Below, one piece after another: positions 9,259 through 20,188 of a stretch of DNA of 64,000 bases (positions are counted from its first letter, which is position 1; the number at the start of each line of letters is the position of its first letter). The notes below the pieces were generated by a model, which saw nothing but the letters and a program-made list of their open reading frames with translations, did no database searches and was not told where the DNA came from. Where the stretch lies: positions 147,486-211,485 of the forward strand of contig JADLZK010001334.1 of assembly GCA_015847255.1 (NCBI GenBank), in the 5' to 3' direction. The translations under genes and the position numbers were made by a program. Origin of the DNA: Hyparrhenia diplandra. Its lineage: Eukaryota > Streptophyta > Magnoliopsida > Poales > Poaceae.

Positions 9259-11240
9259 CTCCTGGGGGATCGTCTTCTAGTCGCAGAGGCACCGTGCACA
9301 ATCCACGCGGCCTCGACGCCCCGCGGGTGCCTTCCGGTCACCGACGCCGTTGGGAGGGCAGATGATGAGTCTCCGCCGGTCGAGGTAGTGATCAGCTGGC
9401 CTTCTCACCCTTCTTTTTGGGCTTAATGCCGTGGTCGCATTTCTTGACCCGTTCGTGTCGCCGTAACAAGAGATCCCCAGGAGAGGCGATTCCAGAGCTG
9501 GCCCCCGCCAAGGTCCTTCGGAAGTCATTATCATCGCCGCCGGGGCGCCCGGCGAGAGGGCCATCATGCCGGAGTTCCTCGTGCCGCGCGGAAAGAGAGG
9601 CGCCGCGGCCGGCTGGGGCGGCGGCCACAACGATGCTTGACCCGCCCGCTGGCGGTCGATCATGCCGCCATTGTCCCGCGGCGGTCGGCGTCCTCCGTGA
9701 GGGTGGGGACCCGGCGGGGACCTCCCAAGGCGGAGACTCCCCTTCTTGACGCCGTGCTTGTGAAGCAGATGGCTTCCCGGCGATCAATCTCGGTGACAGT
9801 TCAGGCGGGTTTGACATGAGCGTCCCCGGCGGTTTGGTGGGTGACGATTTTTCATGGATGCACTTTGGGCGGGTTGCGACGCGACCATGGGACGACCTTC
9901 TGAAAGTCAGCTCCTCGGTGCGGTATCGAATTTTCAGGAGTATAACGACGATGCGAGGAGCACAACCGCCGGCTGGGAGCCCTATCCTGGAGGAGGAGGA
10001 AAGGGGTTGCCGAGACGGCCACGAAACCGGCGACGTCGTCGAGGGAAGAGGCTCAAGCGAGGGCTGCGTGTGTCGCCCGGGCTTGAGCAGTCCCAAACTG
10101 CGTTGAGCCGCCAGGGCGAGGATGTGAGGGCCCTATGCGAGGAGGTGGACGCGGCGAAGGCGGCCGTTCTGGTGGCTGAGGCTCTTGCCAAGGCGGTGCG
10201 GGCGTCGGAGGACGAGGCCGCCCACTCGGCGCAGGAGTGGGCATCACACTCTGCGGGTGAGCGTCATGCCGGACCTCCGGATGCCGGCAGCTTAGCGTCG
10301 GCCGACCGACGTTCTTCTTCTCTCCGCTCGCAGATCGTAGACGCGCCTCGACGCGTCGTCGGGGAAGTGATTCAGCTCGGGGCTCTTTTCGGCCGAAAGA
10401 CTGAGGGAACATCGTGCCCTCCGGGATACTACGAGGGGGCGGTTTGCAACGCTCACGGGGTTCCTAGGGAAGACCAGGCGCTCCACTCGCGCGCCGTCTA
10501 TGGGGCCCTAGCCGGCCATGTGCGAGGCCGGATCCGTGGCGTGCTCCACACCGGGTGAAGCGTGCACTCGCGGTCGTCCGATCCCACTTCTCGCTGGACT
10601 TCGCCGGGCACATCGGCGAGGGCTAGATTCTTGATCCGGATGAGCGGGTCGCCGGGAGGCGGCGGCCCGGTACGTTTGGAAGAGGTGGACGGGGCGGCGC
10701 GCATCGATCGCGGAGATGTTCGGCGAGCTGGTGCCCTCCCCTTCCGGGCGGACTTCGCCACGGCTCAGCCCTGCACCCCTCCGTCCGGCTCCTCTTCGGG
10801 CGCCAGCGCTGCCTCCGGCGCCACTTCTCCGTCAGCCGCTGCGCCGCCGACAGGCACGCTGCTGCCTCGGGGCCAAGTTAGCTCCCCCCTTTTTTCGGTA
10901 GTACCTGATTCATAGTTAGTGGAGCCCTGATGTGGGATGATTTGGGACACTCGTTTTGTATTTCCGAGATCCCGTAGCCCCGTAATTGTTTGAGTGTATC
11001 CTCACGTTTTCCCCTTGGCATCATGGCTGAGAAAGGACATGGTTAGCCGGAACGATAAACACGAGTGCTGTTTTATAATCTTATAAACGCGTTTATCTTT
11101 CAACAAGCCCCTGAGCCCCGTGGGACTTGCCGGAGCGTATCATCCCTTGACGGTGCTGGAGGGTTTAGGGGACCTCCTTGTTCAGAGCGCGAGTACGAGT
11201 GTCACTAGCGGACGGTTCAAGTTCGCCGGTCTCCTTTCGA
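9259..11240 (+). pseudogene. Gypsy gag-like remnant with coiled-coil region
   Basis: GC-rich plus-strand sequence whose longest frame (9854-10558, 234 codons) contains an Ala/Glu-rich heptad-like stretch (VRALCEEVDAAKAAVLVAEA, then VRASEDEAAHSAQE) and YYEGAVCNAHGVPREDQALH...GHVRGRIRGVLHTG near the end. This pattern resembles the coiled-coil C-terminal half of the gag-like proteins of grass gypsy elements with a PF04195 domain. The downstream reading continues as LAVVRSHFSLDF before stops. At 11105-11135 the motif CCCCTGAGCCCCGTGGG also occurs in such elements. Frame breaks are numerous. I could not define LTRs. The open frames on the other strand are shadows. Confidence 0.45.
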
Positions 11241-11244
11241 GGTA

Positions 11245-11487
11245 CTCCTTCCGTTTTAAAATAATTACACATCTAGTTTATGGATAAGTCAAACCTTTAT
11301 AACTTTAACCATATGTATAGAAAAAAAACTAATAATGTTTATAATATGTAATAAATATCATTAGATTGCCGTAATAAATTTATGTGGAGATCTAAGTATC
11401 AATATTATTTTCTATATACTTGGTTAAAATTAAAAGAGTTTGACTTCTCGAAAAGCGAGATGTGCAATTATTTTGAGACGGAGGGAG
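11245..11487. mobile_element. Stowaway MITE (Tc1/mariner type)
   Basis: A 243-bp element with the classic Stowaway inverted ends, CTCCTTCCGTTTTAAAATAA on the left and TTATTTTGAGACGGAGGGAG on the right, flanked by the TA duplications 11243-11244 and 11488-11489. Non-coding and AT-rich inside. Confidence 0.92.
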
Positions 11488-11489
11488 TA

Positions 11490-12266
11490 TACCCCCCCCC
11501 GGTGGTCGGAGGTGGGGGTTGGGGGTGGGCGGATCCCATCCAATCGGCACGTGGTGTGTCGAGGTGTCATATCCTTGGAGGATGCTGACGGTGTCGAGGA
11601 GGCTCGCCACTTGCCACCCGAACTGGGGTCACCGATCCCCGTGTTGGAGGAGTACTGTGCCGCTCAAGCTGGTGCGGGTGAGGAAACTCACCTGTGGGCG
11701 CGAGGTATCGACGATCGCGTCGAGGACTAGAGACGAAGCTGGATGATCTGGAGTTGGTCCATCTCGCCGAGATGCGGGACGAAAAGCGACGATCAGATTT
11801 TGACGCCCTCTAGAGCATCGCCAAGGTGCTCGACGATTGGCATCCATGTGTGGAGGCGGGATTTTCGATGTGAGATGGGACACCAACATCCTCTCCGGTC
11901 GGAGTCAGCCAGGCCGCCGCCCGGCCGGAGGGTCGCGCTCCTACCTCTACGCCGACTCTCGCCGCACCCGCTTCCTCTACGCCGGAGGATGGGAAGCCCC
12001 GGGAGCGCCATGCATCAGGACTTCAGGAGGGGAAACAAACGAGAAAGGATTGCGGCGGGTGGGGGTGGAAATGCGCGGTGTCGAATAGGAGCGACGTTTC
12101 ACACCGCGCAACGACCGCAATAACCGTTGGACCGATCTGGATCTGATGGAGGAGATCGTTACATACAGGTGTCTAGCTACAAATTCCTTCGCTACTTTAT
12201 ATAGTATATACATAGATTGATATAGATAGAAGAATATATATAGATTGATAGATATGGAGTTTTAGA
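11490..12266. other. GC-rich debris and 3' flank of the three-exon gene
   Basis: Plus-strand frames here (for example 11743-12123) hold short pieces such as LAEMRDEKRRSDFDAL and SIAKVLDDWH that look like gag-type coiled-coil debris, with stops between. From about 12170 on the sequence becomes AT-rich with GATAGATTGATA-type microsatellite runs (12200-12255). I see no gene. Confidence 0.4.
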
Positions 12267-12602
12267 AGCATCATTATTCGTCACCAATATTACAAATTGT
12301 AGCAAGAGTCATTGTTCATCACCATTACAAACTGTACTAGTAATATAGTCAAACATCATTATTCATCACACCATTACAAATTGCAGCAAGCGGCATTGTT
12401 CATCACCATTGCAAACTGTACTAGTACTATTGTCAAACATCATTATTCAACACACCATTACAAACTGAAGCAAGCGGCATTGTTCATCACCATTACAAAC
12501 TGTACTAGGAATATAGTCAAACATCATTATTCATCACACCATTACATACTGTAGCAAGCGAAATTGTTCATCACCATTACACACTGTACTAGTAATATAG
12601 TC
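12267..12602. repeat. 84-bp minisatellite, four copies
   Basis: Four head-to-tail copies with a period of exactly 84 bases; copy starts are near 12267, 12351, 12435 and 12519. The first copy is the most diverged. Each unit holds CATCATTATTCATCACACC and GCAAACTGTACTAGTA-like blocks. Because 84 is a multiple of three, one frame stays open (12312-12554), which makes a false ORF of repeated residues. It starts about 120 bp beyond the stop codon of the minus-strand gene, so it may lie in its 3' untranslated region. Confidence 0.92.
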
Positions 12603-12722
12603 AAACGGCAATCCACATGATAAATTTATACGAAGTAACTTACAAATGTATTGGCCGCGCATCGTAGCCTGATGGAAGTCGGGCCACGACATTTTTCGCT
12701 CCTATATGCCTTGCTGCTGCTT

Positions 12723-14493
12723 TCAGGCATTTCCGTTTTGCCCTTGTTGTTCATGTTGCGGCATTCTGTTTTCATTATCCATGGCCTCCTTTCTGGCGAC
12801 GGCCTTCATTATGACACTGGCTAGCGTTCGCTTGCCGGCGTCCAGATTACGAATGTTGTCCAGGGGAGGATCAATAGACAGTTGTTCTCTGTTTGTAGCG
12901 TGTTCGCCGCTACTAGTAGTATGCATGGTCAACTTGACAGGCTGACAGCAAAACAGAGCATTGTAAATTCATTATGTATCGATCATCATATCTGTGGATA
13001 CATTCCACCATTACGTGTCACGTACTTGTGAGTGAATAAGGATAGCGACCAAGATTACCTGGTTATCTTCTTCCCCAAAAGCAAAAGTCACGACACATGA
13101 CACCACAAACGATTTTAATTGAGTTCCATCTCCAGAGACATCAGTGATGCCCATGATATCATTGATATCCTTTTGGAATTTTTCTTTAAGAGCATCAAGA
13201 TCTTTTCGTATTTTGTCTCTATATTCTGCACATATGTACGGGATGATATGAGATCAACTATACATACTTATAGAGTTATAGTACAAAGTAGGTATAAGAG
13301 TATCTCCAACAGTCTTTAATTTCTAAAGGCCACTCTCTAAATTATTAGTACTTGAGAGCTACGCATTTGCATAAGAAATGATTTCTTTATCTTATACACT
13401 CTAGAGAGCTCTTCTCATTTTCTATTTTAGCTAGCGCAAAATGTAGATTTGAAGGTGATTGTATTTCATAACCGATTAAAGAAGTTGTTGGACACTATTT
13501 TGTTCCCCACAAAAGTCCCTATTTTTAGCAATTAGGAAGGATATAGAGAGTCTCTTAGAATCGCTCTAACACCTAGTTGTTATCATACAGCCAACCAGGT
13601 AAATGCAGCTCTGCAGCGTGGTTTCCCTTTGTGAGCTTCAAGTAGTAACCTTACAAATCTAGACTTTTATGATCTAGGTAGCAAATATGCTCGGGCGTTA
13701 CGGTGAGAGAAAAACCATATCAAACGTTAATATTGAACAATAACGATAATAATATATACATATCTGTTTCTTTTTTTTATATTTTCTTACAATTTTGATT
13801 TTATAATCTATTTTATGATTGTCATGACATCCATAATATAAGATCCATGTTTTGATAAGAATAAGTTTTGTTTATAATAAAAACTACTTCAACAAATTGG
13901 CGGATGTCAGAATCTTTGCCTACATGTAAACATCTCATTTAATGAGAGCGAAACTTGTAATCTAGGAACGGTCTAAGGCCCCGTTTGGCAGGACTTCACT
14001 TCGTAGGTGAATCCATTTTTTTAGCTTTAGCTCTAAAAATAGCCCTTGCGGTGGAGCTGGAGCCGTTTAGTTATCCTGTTTGGCAAAACAGCTTCACCAC
14101 GCAATCATGTATGGCTGAGAGAGGCCACGGAACCGGGAGAAGCTCAATTTTTGGCTCCTCCCCAGTCCCTGCCAGAAGTCATGTGAGAGCGGGTTTTCAG
14201 GGACTCCATGCATGGAGCCGTTCCATTTTACCCTGTTTGGCACAAAATAGCTCTCAACAGCTTCTGAATCCGCTCTAGAGAGCCCCTGCCAAACGGGGCC
14301 TAAAAGAGATAACCCCGGATGCTATACATCCAGAAATAGAGGAGCTGAGTTACCATATATGTGTTCGGGGCTGAGAATTATTACCGTGAATCTTCCATGG
14401 TTGTTCCTTCATTTCCGCCTCTGGCCGTGGGATGGCGGAAGTATTACTAGTATCCACCGCCTTGCTCACCGCCTTGCTCACCGACGTGCTCAT
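12723..14493 (-). CDS. Three-exon gene, 164-aa protein of unknown function
   Basis: Exon 1 is 14493-14385 (109 bp), from ATG to ...QPWKIH plus one base, with donor G|GTAATA. Exon 2 is 13225-13059 (167 bp), with acceptor ATATGTGCAG and donor CAG|GTAATC. Exon 3 is 12941-12723 (219 bp with TGA), with acceptor TTTTGCTGTCAG. The phases (1, then 0) fit exactly and all introns are GT-AG. The protein has a Ser/Thr/Lys-rich N-terminus (MSTSVSKAVSKAVD), a charged, probably helical stretch (EYRDKIRKDLDALKEKF), a central VVSCVVTFAFGEE segment, and a hydrophilic Gln/Asn-rich C-terminus. No signal peptide or membrane span is evident. A canonical TATA box lies about 80 bp upstream of the ATG. Intron 1 (1,159 bp) contains two MITEs. 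I do not recognise the family. It could be a small grass-specific gene or a remnant of a larger one. Confidence 0.6.
13298..13573. mobile_element. Probable MITE in intron 1
   Basis: The left edge AGAGTATCTCCAACAGTCTT and the reverse of the right edge (AGAGCGATTCTAAGAGACTC) are imperfect inverted repeats of the common grass type starting AGAGCATCTCCAACAG. Target duplication not clear. Non-coding. Confidence 0.5.
13977..14300. mobile_element. Tourist-like MITE in intron 1
   Basis: A 324-bp element with inverted ends GGCCCCGTTTGGCAGG and CCTGCCAAACGGGGCC and TAA duplications at 13974-13976 and 14301-14303 (PIF/Harbinger type). It contains a fortuitous 97-codon open frame that I do not regard as a gene. 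Confidence 0.88.
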
Positions 14494-14570
14494 CCTGGAT
14501 CTGTGGTGTGCTCTACGATTGAGTGCAAACTAGTACACTGTTACAACTTACAAGGCTGCACACCCACGCA

Positions 14571-14582
14571 CTATTTATATAC
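14571..14582 (-). promoter_or_regulatory. TATA box of the three-exon gene
   Basis: The minus strand reads GTATATAAATAG, a near-consensus plant TATA box, 78-89 bases upstream of the ATG at 14493. This leaves a 5' untranslated region of roughly 50 bases. Confidence 0.7.
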
Positions 14583-14898
14583 AATGTAAAGGCTAGCAGC
14601 AGGGCCAGCGTATCAACGCAACAAACTAGTAGGCATGGAGCGAGCCAGCCAGAGTGGCTCAGCGAAGAGGCCACTCTACTCCCCAGTGATTCATAAAATA
14701 AATTAAATCCCCATCTTACTACGTGTGCATGCACTAGGATGTGGTGTGCGATGCCAATAATCAAGCTAAGGTTACGTTATTCCTAGTGTTTATTTCACAT
14801 GTAACTGTTTTTAACGTTGTTTTTTAAAATGCTTTTAACGTTGTTTGCCAAGCACGAATAACTTAACTACCCAATGTATAGTATCATGACGTTGTTTC
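14583..14898. other. Upstream region of the three-exon gene; no gene seen
   Basis: Ordinary unique-looking DNA between the TATA box and the next MITE. It would contain distal promoter sequence of the minus-strand gene; no specific element could be assigned. Confidence 0.4.
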
Positions 14899-14901
14899 TT
14901 A

Positions 14902-15252
14902 GGCCAGTCTCAATGGGGTTTCAGGAGTGTTTCATGTACATTAAATACAGCGCCACATCAGCAAAACTTCACTTTTTGCATGAAACGCCCAGAGAGAGAG
15001 AAGGAAAAAGTTTCACCATGGTGAAACATTTGGGCAATCGTTTCACATGCATTGAAAACGGGTGAAATCCCCATTGAGACAGAAATAGTGTTTCACCATG
15101 GAACTATGCAATGAAACCGTGCAATGAGAAAGAGGTTGTGGGACCCGCGGAGCCTATAAAACTGTGCAGTGAAATTATGCATTGAAGAAGACGCTTATTT
15201 CATGCCTCACATCTTAGAAATCGGAAGGTGAAACGCTCCATTAAAACTGGTC
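14902..15252. mobile_element. Tourist-like MITE
   Basis: A 351-bp element with ends GGCCAGTCTCAATGG and CCATTAAAACTGGTC (imperfect inverted repeats) and TTA duplications at 14899-14901 and 15253-15255. It contains repeated GTTTCACCATGG and GCAATGAAAC words and no gene. Confidence 0.85.
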
Positions 15253-15299
15253 TTAGGAACCTCCAAACAATTGTTACATATGTTCAATATCTATGACGA

Positions 15300-16960
15300 C
15301 AATGGACGTAGGAATTGTGCACGGTTTTCTGACATCAGATATTGTGCCCAATCTACATCTCCGTGATGTTTAACCTTATTAATTTTGTTCCACGTTAGCA
15401 TATAGTCCTACATGTGGTACCTAATTAATAATCCTCCACGTCGTCAAATAATATAAAGGGTTTTGGGGTTGTGCAGTCAAATAACCTTGACCAAGTTTAT
15501 GGGGTAGAGTATGAACATTTTACCACATCAAAGTGATAAACTACTTAAAATATTTTTTAATAATGTCTAGTGATACTTGTTAAGAGTGCGACCTCTGGTG
15601 CAAGCGGTAGTCCAGCCACAGCCTCCCAAGACATTGCACAGTGTGCGCAGTAAAGCCTCCGCACACATCCCTAGTTATACTTATTAAAATAAAATAAATA
15701 TTATATTGTTATCTTCTATAAATTTAGTTGATACTTACAATAATTTAACTTATATGTTAAACTTAATTAAAATTCATTTTAATTCATGACAGAGGAAGTA
15801 AAGTATATAAGATCAATAATTTGACTTACATGTTAAACTTAATTAAAATTCATTTTAATTCATGAAAGAGGAAGTAAAGTATATAAGATGGTACCCACTA
15901 GGACTAGTCTAGGCGATTGAACTACTCAGTATTAATTTCCGCGATGGTTCCTATGAGATTTTGTTTGGCTAGTGTGCCCTTCGCTTTTCTAACCACCTAA
16001 AGTTGTTGCAGCAAGCACTGCTGGGCATCAAAAAGCAAACATTTATCTGAGGGTCATGGATAAACTTTAGCACATCACAAAGCTACATCTCCAGGATGAA
16101 GAAACTTTATTAATTTTAATCCACGTTTGAAAAATTATATTAATGATCCTCCACCGTCCTGGAATATAAAGGGTTTAGGGTTTGTCCAAAGTCAAATACT
16201 GACCAAGTTTATAGGGGTGACTACTACTAACATTTTAGCACATCAAAATGATAAATCACGAAGATATATAGCTATACTTATTTGACACTTCTTTTTTTTT
16301 TTAAAAAAAAAAGGAGTATGTATGATGGCACCTACTGGCCTGGGACTAGATTAAGCAAACTATACACTCAGTATTAACTTCCCCGATGGTTCCTATAATA
16401 TTAAGTTAATTTGGACATTGTTTGTTGGCTAGTGCTGTTCGCTTTTCGAACTCAAAATTATTGCAGCACTACTGGGCATCACAAAAGCATACGCTTGTTT
16501 GAGGGTCATGGCACTCCTTAGTCCTTACTGCATCTCTCGGCTTTTCATTGTTCTGCATGCGACTTTATTAAGGACATCATAATGCATGCCTGTACGTGCT
16601 CTCCATCCATGACCTCTGCAGGTGGCTGCCATCATATGCATGCATGTGAAAACTTTAGCACAAGAGCGCATGCGATTTTGAAAGCAAAACATGCTATTGG
16701 AGAAGTCACCTGACTACTTTTGGTGCCCGCTGCGTGCGTACGGCACTAAAAAGAAATACCATGTGTGAAAACTCCAGTGCTCAGTGCAATATCTATCTAT
16801 CTAGACTAGAGTTGGTTTCTCGTCGTCGTTGACCTAAAAGAAATACCATGCCTGCAGGTCAATGTAAAGTAGTAGTGAAAAAGCCCCAAGACTGTTGTTG
16901 CAAACACACGGCATCATGATCATGATCACGATCACCGAAACTTACAAGCAAGATGGTGGA
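15300..16960. repeat. Diverged tandem duplication of a non-coding segment
   Basis: Two diverged copies lie head to tail: blocks at about 15360-15540 and 15887-16060 recur at about 16095-16265 and 16324-16530. Shared words include ATATAAAGGGTTT, GACCAAGTTTAT, GATGGTTCCTAT and ATCTGAGGGTCATGG-like tracts. The first copy is ~300 bp longer because of extra sequence at about 15555-15880. A third copy lies at 44490-45185. No coding frame is shared by the copies, so the conserved content is probably regulatory or an old transposon. The part 16530-16960 matches only the third copy. Confidence 0.6.
15741..15889. repeat. 76-bp direct duplication
   Basis: Two nearly identical 76-bp units in tandem (starting 15741 and 15817), each with TGTTAAACTTAATTAAAATT and GAGGAAGTAAAGTATATAAG. 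Only a few mismatches separate them, so the duplication is recent. Confidence 0.9.
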
Positions 16961-17727
16961 CGGCACTACTTTACCTTGCCTTTGCATCGGCCTGCCGTGG
17001 TTGTGCACCGGCTATGAAAAGCAAGTCGTTCGATCTAGCCATTCCATTCGTTTGCGAAAAGCAAGTCGTCCTGCGCTCCCATGCTTCAAGTTGGATGCTG
17101 TTGCCCATGCAAACTCGTGGATGCGAACCGCGCCCTTGCGCATGCAAATGCTAAATCCAAGCCACCAGCAAAAAAAACTGCGCCAGCGGAGAATCAAACT
17201 CTCTTCATCAAGTCTCGGGCCTTGCAATACTTGCCAATCCAACTAGTAGAGTTTCTTGAAGGGAAATGTACCTGCCACCCTGTATTTAATTAGGGCAAAC
17301 ATGGAAAATTCTACCCTACTTAATCTCTCCTTTTTTTTTTTGCGACTACTAATTAATCTCTCCTTGGTATGCTAATTGTTGACCAAAACGACTTTCTTTT
17401 AAGGTATGGAGTATATACCAACTCTCTATCCCGAAAACTTTAATGTTTTAGATTTGTTTTAAGTTAAATTATATTGACCTTACTCAGATTTATGTAAAAT
17501 TATTATAAAATCTCTTTTTACAGTATCATAAACTCTAATACTTTTATAGATAAATTAGATCAAACTTAAAATAGGACAACCTGGCCTAAAGCATCAAATT
17601 TGTAAGAGAGGCGACTTCGCGGTGCCGCGCCATTGTTCGGGCTGCTCGTCAGCGGCCCCTCTTGAGACGCTCCTCGACGCCATCCCGCCTATGCGCGCTT
17701 CCTGTCGTGGCGACGTAGGTGGGTCGA
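16961..17727. other. Intergenic sequence; no gene called
   Basis: The region holds a 97-codon plus-strand frame (16953-17246) and a minus-strand frame, neither with a recognisable domain. A 25-bp word around AAAGCAAGTCGT occurs twice (17020 and 17058). At about 17440-17580 the AT-rich sequence resembles the inside of a worn Stowaway MITE, but the ends are not clear. 17590-17727 is GC-rich and is the left flank of gypsy element A. Confidence 0.4.
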
Positions 17728-19335
17728 TGTTGATATTTCTTAACGACATTACTAGAAATAGATAATAACCCATTTCCGTAACGCACCGTAAATGCTTGTT
17801 GACACTTCATGGTGCAATCTCTAAGAATAAATAATATTCTCGAGAGATCACGTTACGAGATATCGATGATAGATGGATTCATGTGTTTACTTTAGTCAAT
17901 CCGCAAGCGCACGGATCTATCATTGTAGCATTTCACCCGGTGGTATTCGGGTATCGTGATTTATATTTTCCCATGGGAAGGCAGGCTTGTGTGGTTAGCT
18001 AGCATAACGATGATGATGATCCACAATGTATTTATGAATAACCATTAGTCAATTGCAGGGGTAAGAAGAATAATATTCGTGATAGTGACAAACACACATA
18101 AGCTACTACATCACTAGGGAGAGAAAAGGATAAAAGAGAATCTACAATGAGAAGGTGGTTCTAAATATTGCACATGGGTGAACTCTAGTTTAACATGTGA
18201 GGAGGCTAAATCATGATGGGATTACGATCATATGATGAGGAGATGCCCGCAGCTAGTCTCGCTATCCGATAGACACTTTCGTAACTCCAACTCAACATCC
18301 TAACGTGGAGGAATACGATGGGCGGAACAGGCTGTCACCACCGCCCCTACCTCACTACCGTGGGATGCCAACATTTTTGATGATTACTATAGACCCCGAC
18401 ACCACGCCCACGTATATAGAAAAACTACCTAAATCCCCTCGACTCCGACCCTACGGATCGACAAGCAAGGATAAAGGTAAACCCGAAGGTACACCAAACC
18501 ATCATAATCTACATAAACCGACCACTCTCTAGCGAGTCGACACATGACGGTTAATTCTATAGTTAGCCAAGTCCTATCTATTAATATGTCAACTAGATCA
18601 TAGTTCACACATTAATAAGATAACATGAGGGTAACTATACTCTAGTTCTAACACATTGCAATATGAATGTAAAGACTTGAATATTGAAAGGAACTCCATA
18701 ATAATATTAATATTACCAAAAGATCCTTCCAAGGAGACAAGCCCTCCTTGAAGCTCAACTTTGCTCAAAACTACAACTAGGACTAAAGAAAGTGAGTGAA
18801 GTGCTCAAGGGGTGTGTGTTGTGTTTTGGAAGGGGGTGTGGCCTATTATTTATAGGAGAATGAAAGTGGTTTTTGGCGGGAGTTTTGGCGCCAAATCCCC
18901 TAAAAGCACCGCCATGCACCGCCCGGCTCCTCCGGAGTCGGACACGGAGACAAGGCGCGGGGCGGGATCGGCACGGTCAAGGGCGCCGCAAGACTGCGGG
19001 GCGGTCGGCCAAAGTTTGGCCCGTCCCGCGTCCATCCTTCAGCGTGTGGGCTGGCGGCCCGGTTTTAGGTCGCCTTTCTCGGAGGTGTTTCGGTCCGCTT
19101 TTGCCGGTTCGGCCCCGCCACGTTCCCCTTGGTCAAAGCGTATTTCCCCGAGTTTGCACTTTACTCTTTATTTGGCGTACTCTCACTGTTTCCATGTTTG
19201 TTCCTGCAAAACAATTATTCTCGAATACAAGTGGAACTAGGTGAGTAGTAACCGTTTATTTGACATAAGTGTGTTCCATCTCTCTTAATTAGAGCTAAGT
19301 TGGCGGTATAAGATGTATGATAGTGACCGCCAACA
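17728..19335 (-). repeat. 3' LTR of element A
   Basis: A 1,608-bp LTR; the plus strand begins TGTTGATATTTC and ends GACCGCCAACA. A minus-strand TATA box (CTATAAATAATAG) lies at about 18844-18857, with a leader beginning about 30 bases further. The outermost 69 bases at the left (17728-17796) duplicate an LTR-end/primer-binding-site junction. Open frames at 18812-19244 are chance frames in GC-rich U3 DNA. Confidence 0.88.
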
Positions 19336-19692
19336 AACTCCCCAAGCTTAACCTTTGCTCGCCCCCGAGCAAATAGCTAAGTGTTTTGGTTGATGATCAG
19401 GAGTTGCTTCAATGCCGATATAAATCAAAGTGTACCGTGTTTATAACCAAGTGTTCACTTATTGTTTAAATAAGTTGGCATTTTCATCTATCCTTATTAC
19501 TCGAATCATATGGGTCTCATAACATTTTTCCACATTCTTGGGTGATTGCAAGATAGAACGGTTTGTAGAGCTACTACTTCTTATATTCTTTTTGAGTAAC
19601 TATGCATCCGGGATTTTATTTAGAATATGTATGTAATTGCTTTTTTTTTTTTGAATACTTGAGAGAGTGTGATATTCTCTCTCTCTCTTTTG

Positions 19693-19794
19693 GAGAGGTG
19701 GGTTCTTCTCACCCTAGACTTGTGTCTTTTATTTCCTCTCTTTTTGGAGATGTGGGCTCTACTCGCCCTCGGACACTTGTCCATTTTTCATCTC
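19693..19794 (-). ncRNA. Two copies of a three-way-junction RNA module (element A)
   Basis: On the minus strand two ~48-base units lie in tandem near the 3' end of element A. Copy 1 (19794-19747): outer stem GAGATG/CATCTC, hairpin GGAC-AAGT-GTCC, hairpin GGGC-GAGTAGA-GCCC. Copy 2 (19740-19693): outer stem GAGAGG/CCTCTC, hairpin AGAC-ACAA-GTCT, hairpin GGGT-GAGAAGA-ACCC. Where the copies differ in stems, both partners change and pairing is kept. The same module occurs in elements B and C. Function unknown; it may be an RNA structure of the retrotransposon transcript. Confidence 0.55.
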
Positions 19795-20188
19795 TTTCCC
19801 CCTTTTTTTTTTAGATTCAGGTTTCCCGGATGTCAAGTTCTCTAAGAACAAAGTTATAGTAGAGTCTCTATACCATATCATATCCGCAATAACTTAGAAA
19901 AGGATGATGTTCTTGCAACCCATGTTTATCAAGTTTTTAGGACAAGACATTGTTAGCCAACAAACTTAAACATCAAGGAATTCTAAGTTATAAACTAGGT
20001 GCAAGCTGATTCATAAACAGAGCAACTATTCATCATTTCATCTTAAGAGAAACCTACACCTTTTCATGTCAAATAAAGGAGTGGAATATATTCTTTTTGT
20101 TGCTTTTATTTTTTTTTTTTTTGAAAGGAATGGGAAATGACTTGGGAAATTAAAGGCTTACCTGGTGGGGGTCCTCCCCCAAGCTGGC

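Noticed and set aside
12312..12554. 80-codon open frame
   Set aside because: Product of the 84-bp minisatellite, whose period is a multiple of three; residues simply repeat every 28.
13985..14278. 97-codon open frame
   Set aside because: Lies entirely inside a Tourist-like MITE with clear ends and target duplications.
15595..15690. Possible tRNA-derived SINE (GGTGCAAGCGGTAG box-A-like)
   Set aside because: No B box at the right distance, no poly(A)/poly(T) end and no target duplication found.
17165..17215. Organellar 16S rRNA-like word (minus strand AGAGAGTTTGATTCTCC)
   Set aside because: Only a short resemblance to the start of 16S rRNA; neighbouring sequence does not match rRNA.
18812..19244. 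Overlapping 120-140 codon plus-strand frames
   Set aside because: They lie in the GC-rich U3 of the LTR of element A and are not kept in frame in the other LTR.
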